The position numbers and the translations under genes were made by a program. From Urechis unicinctus (taxonomy: Eukaryota; Annelida; Polychaeta; Xenopneusta; Urechidae): a DNA stretch of 64,000 nucleotides. Position 1 is the stretch's first letter; each line of letters begins with the position of its first letter. The notes below the pieces were generated by a model that had not been told where the DNA came from, searched no databases, and saw nothing but the letters and a program-made list of their open reading frames with translations. Of the stretch, positions 61,170 to 64,000 are shown one piece after another. Location of the stretch: contig CM067358.1 in assembly GCA_034190875.2 (NCBI GenBank), positions 51,930,663 through 51,994,662 of the forward strand, read 5' to 3'.

Positions 61170-63480
61170 GGATAAATAATCCTAGCTTAAAGTAACACAT
61201 GCGACTAGATTAAGTCTGAGTTGGTGACTCTGTACTGGAACAAAGAGGCAGCGTACTCTGTCGTCGTACACTCAATGAACGGGAAGAACATGGCTGCTTA
61301 CGCAGGCAATGGCTGTCTTGATGGTATAGTCAAATGTTATTAAAAGATAAGGATTATTTAATACCTGCCCAGAGAAGCAAGCGAAGCGCGAGTTGCTAGG
61401 TAATTGGATTTTTGTTATGAAATACATGTACTTCCACGTTTGACTGCATACATCAATTTTTTATGCAATGAGCGGGACAGAGAGGAGCTAGCCGCTACAA
61501 AAACTTGTATGTAGGTGGTGGTTTTGAGTTTATGATGCGCTATACACTTCAACAAAGAGTATCAACAACAGAAAGGCTTTTACATATCAAAGTGCGTGTC
61601 AATCTAAATTGTCAATCCATTCAACAATTTCTAACTCGGGGAAGACCGATGCCGAATTAAGCTGCAATAATCTATTTAGTAAAAACAACAATTGAGACCA
61701 ATACATCTAAATCGCACTCAAATCGAATACGTTGCTAAATCGACCTCTTAAATGTATGAACTCTCTAACCGACATACGGCAAGCACATTTGTGCCTCGCA
61801 TTATACATCTTACTTGAGGGGGGGGTAAATTCTTAAGATCGAATTGATTTATATATAAGTGTTCGGTGCGTGCATTTAGGGCTGGGCCTTAACTTTAAGA
61901 TACCTTGTTCACAGTCATTGCATGTAATGACGAAAGCTGTTCGAGATTTTGATGGGCTAAATGCAGGCTTTTATGAACCAACAACCCTTGCAATCATGGC
62001 AATGATACATGTATGCACACAGCTGTTAGAAATATCCCACATGGAACCTAAATATGTTTGAAATGCAACAATATCACGGAAGATTAAGTTCACTGTTTCA
62101 CAGCGTGGACTTGATTGGCAATGTTCCCACCTGTTAACGAATGAAAGCTAAGGAAATGTATCATAAAATATGTGATTCTCTTTCAGGATGAAATACTAAC
62201 AAAAGCTTCGGCTATTGCTCTGTCGATGATTTATTTTAGCGTAATGTTTCATTTGTGAGGACGCATAACCAAAACACGGTGAAGTATACATATTACATGT
62301 CCCAGCTTTTAAGCGTTTGCAGTCGATCGTAGAACGATTGCCTATTAGCATTAATTTCACCATTAACACAGCTCTGGATTCGTCATACGTTTATAGTGGC
62401 AGGTGTGGCACATCTTATTCCGCAGTTCATCAATTCTATCGAGGCCAAGCTGCACATATTTGCTTATGTAGTAGCCAAGACCAAAGCAGATTATTACCGC
62501 GAGCTTACAACAAAAGCAGTATGCTACGGGAATTTGGAGTAACCCATGTAAGATATATTCGGTTTATCTGCCCTTTGCCACAGTCTATTGTTACCTTCCC
62601 ATCATCACCTAAGCCACAATACCGACACCGTTTTGAAATTAGTGCGTGATTTTCACTTTGCCACGTTAATGTGGTCAGCCAAGTCAGCAGTCTGGTAGTT
62701 TCCCAACTTATCGCACAAAAGGACAATGGGTTGATCACTACCACCAGATCTGGCACCAGAGGGGTCGCTATTAAAGCTAGCCTTATCTAGACCTCTGTGA
62801 AATACTGAATACATGATTAGTACTCCGAGCTTGTCTGATAATAGACGGTGCTTATGTAACAGATAAAAATTGTCAGGGCGCAAGGATTGCGGTTATTCAC
62901 GGGCAAAAACTTACGATTGCATTAAAGTCATGGTGTATTTTCGGAGTAATTCACTGTTAAATCTTGAATGCATTATAAGTATCACAGGAAGCTTCATTTG
63001 CACAACTATTGTGGCAGTGAATCACTGCACCATGGTTCTGGTTTCGCGCCAAAACCTATCATTATGACCATACAGCAATTTATTCTGCTCTCCTCTTATC
63101 AATTATGCGTTATCTTACGAGAATTGCATGTCACTGTTTCTTTAGTAATGCGTTCACCCCTTTCGGGATCATTTGTTGGTGCTTTGTAAAATATCAGCAC
63201 TACGGCATAAGCTAGAATATGTTTCTCAAGCGAATCGGGATATTCGAGAGATATTGTAAAGAAATATTTGATGGAATCACGAATATCGTATTGAATATAT
63301 GTCCAGCAGTTACCCCTAATTGGGCCTATAACATTTAACTAGCGTTTGGCAACAGCACAATATGCAAAAATAACAAATCGCATTGTGAACACGGGATGCC
63401 TTGAATTCAATCGCGACTGCCTGAACACGAAAATGTGTTATTGTTGTTCAATGGTTCGAACCGTATTATGACGTCGGCAA
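61170..63480. other. Mostly non-coding; possible retroelement scraps
   Basis: The string AGCAAGCGAAGCGCGAGTTGCTAGGTA near 61375 looks like an element end but has no partner here. Minus-strand frames at 62883-62505 include SDPSGARSGGSDQPIVLLCD and then LGNYQTADLADH, which loosely resembles the linker before the reverse transcriptase of CR1-like LINEs. The match is too weak to call. A 110-codon plus frame at 62317-62649 overlaps them. A G9 run lies at about 61818. Confidence 0.3.
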
Positions 63481-63485
63481 CTAGC

Positions 63486-64000
63486 GCAGCGGTTGTGCAC
63501 ATGCGCTATTTTTATAAACAATAAAGAACTTATTATTGCTGCACTTTTACCAACAAATGAAAGCCCTGGGGCGCTTTTACGAAGAACATCTTAATCTTTC
63601 GATTTACCATCACCAAGTTTTTGTGTCTTGTGACACGTAAGAGCACGTTTGTTATCTCTTTTATTGCTTAGTATGATTCTCAGGCAAAATACTTTCTCAA
63701 GTCTTCTCATGTGTGATCAACCCCCACACATCCTATGTACGTCGCTGGCACGACCCACGTGAGTGTCGATTCTCATACATCCACCATGTAGACATTATGA
63801 GGAGCGAATTACGATTACAAAATAACCTCACATAAGTAAATTAAACTTGGACAAACTATAGCAACCGTGCACTGAAAGCCATATTAGCAGTTAATTACTT
63901 GCTAGTATATCCAGCCCACAATACGCTAATTTGGAAAGTTATGATCATAAATTGTAGGCTTTCTTTAGGTGATAGCTTATGAGTATCAAACGCTGCTTCG
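63486..64000 (+). mobile_element. hAT-like DNA transposon remnant (copy B), truncated by the window edge
   Basis: Aligns with the reverse complement of 6436-5920. It starts at CAGCGGTTGTGCACATGCGC, a plausible hAT-type terminal repeat, and contains AAGAACTTATTATTGCTGCA, CCAACAAATGAAAGCCCT, GTGACACGTAAGAGCACG and GATTCTCAGGCAAAATACTT as shared landmarks. It ends at the window boundary inside GAGTATCAAACGCTGCTTC, still matching, so the element continues beyond position 64000. Only the non-coding 5' leader is included here. Confidence 0.6.

Noticed and set aside
62505..62883. LINE pre-reverse-transcriptase linker on the minus strand
   Set aside because: Resemblance limited to a loose G-x-x-T-x-x-ADL pattern; no reverse-transcriptase block follows in any frame I read.

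Overview
This looks like an AT-rich, gene-poor stretch of an animal nuclear genome, most likely an invertebrate, though I cannot name the species. No long reading frame exists apart from those produced by simple repeats. There are very long (AT)n, (ATC)n and (AC)n microsatellites. There are also decayed remnants of animal-type transposons: two LINE fragments, a hAT-like element, a pogo/Tigger-like helix-turn-helix fragment and a repeat with a C48-peptidase-like signature. At least one tRNA-derived SINE family has two copies. I see no bacterial operons, phage, CRISPR arrays or rRNA genes, and no intact tRNA gene.

Layout. 0.5-3.9 kb: a (GAT)n array, short coding-like patches, a perfect hairpin and an (AT)n array. 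5.0-6.4 kb: a minus-strand hAT-like remnant whose 5' part recurs on the plus strand at 63.49-64.0 kb, running off the window. 7.6-7.8 kb: a LINE C-terminal scrap. 8.1-8.6 kb: an (AT)n array. 10-12.2 kb: a candidate exon, a G-rich tract, and one copy of a dispersed repeat that recurs at 21.2-21.65 kb. 12.45-12.73 kb: an (ATC)n array. 17.24-18.8 and 20.2-21.2 kb: two minus-strand copies of an element with C48-peptidase-like motifs, one abutting a SINE. 25.5-26.3 kb: a LINE reverse-transcriptase remnant ending in a TATC-rich tail. 27.8-28.4 kb: an old 325-bp tandem duplication. 28.5-28.8 kb: the pogo/Tigger-like fragment. 30.05-30.4 kb: a cysteine-motif scrap resembling the P2X7 intracellular domain. 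31.5-31.9 and 35.4-35.5 kb: coding-like patches.

The best protein-coding candidate is a plus-strand, three-exon model at 37.97-39.53 kb. Its acceptors, donors and phases agree, but it contains one in-frame TAA. Beyond it lie further (AT)n arrays, a diverged repeat pair (49.05-49.8 and 52.6-53.57 kb, the second carrying a SINE plus (CA)n), a possible signal-anchor exon at 53.77 kb, isolated exon-like patches at 56.6, 57.5 and 60.5-60.7 kb, and an exact 139-bp tandem duplication at 60.89-61.16 kb.

I found no convincing multi-gene system. What can be read is a nested history of insertion, duplication and decay, plus a few possible host exons. All protein-family calls come from motif reading by eye, without database searches.
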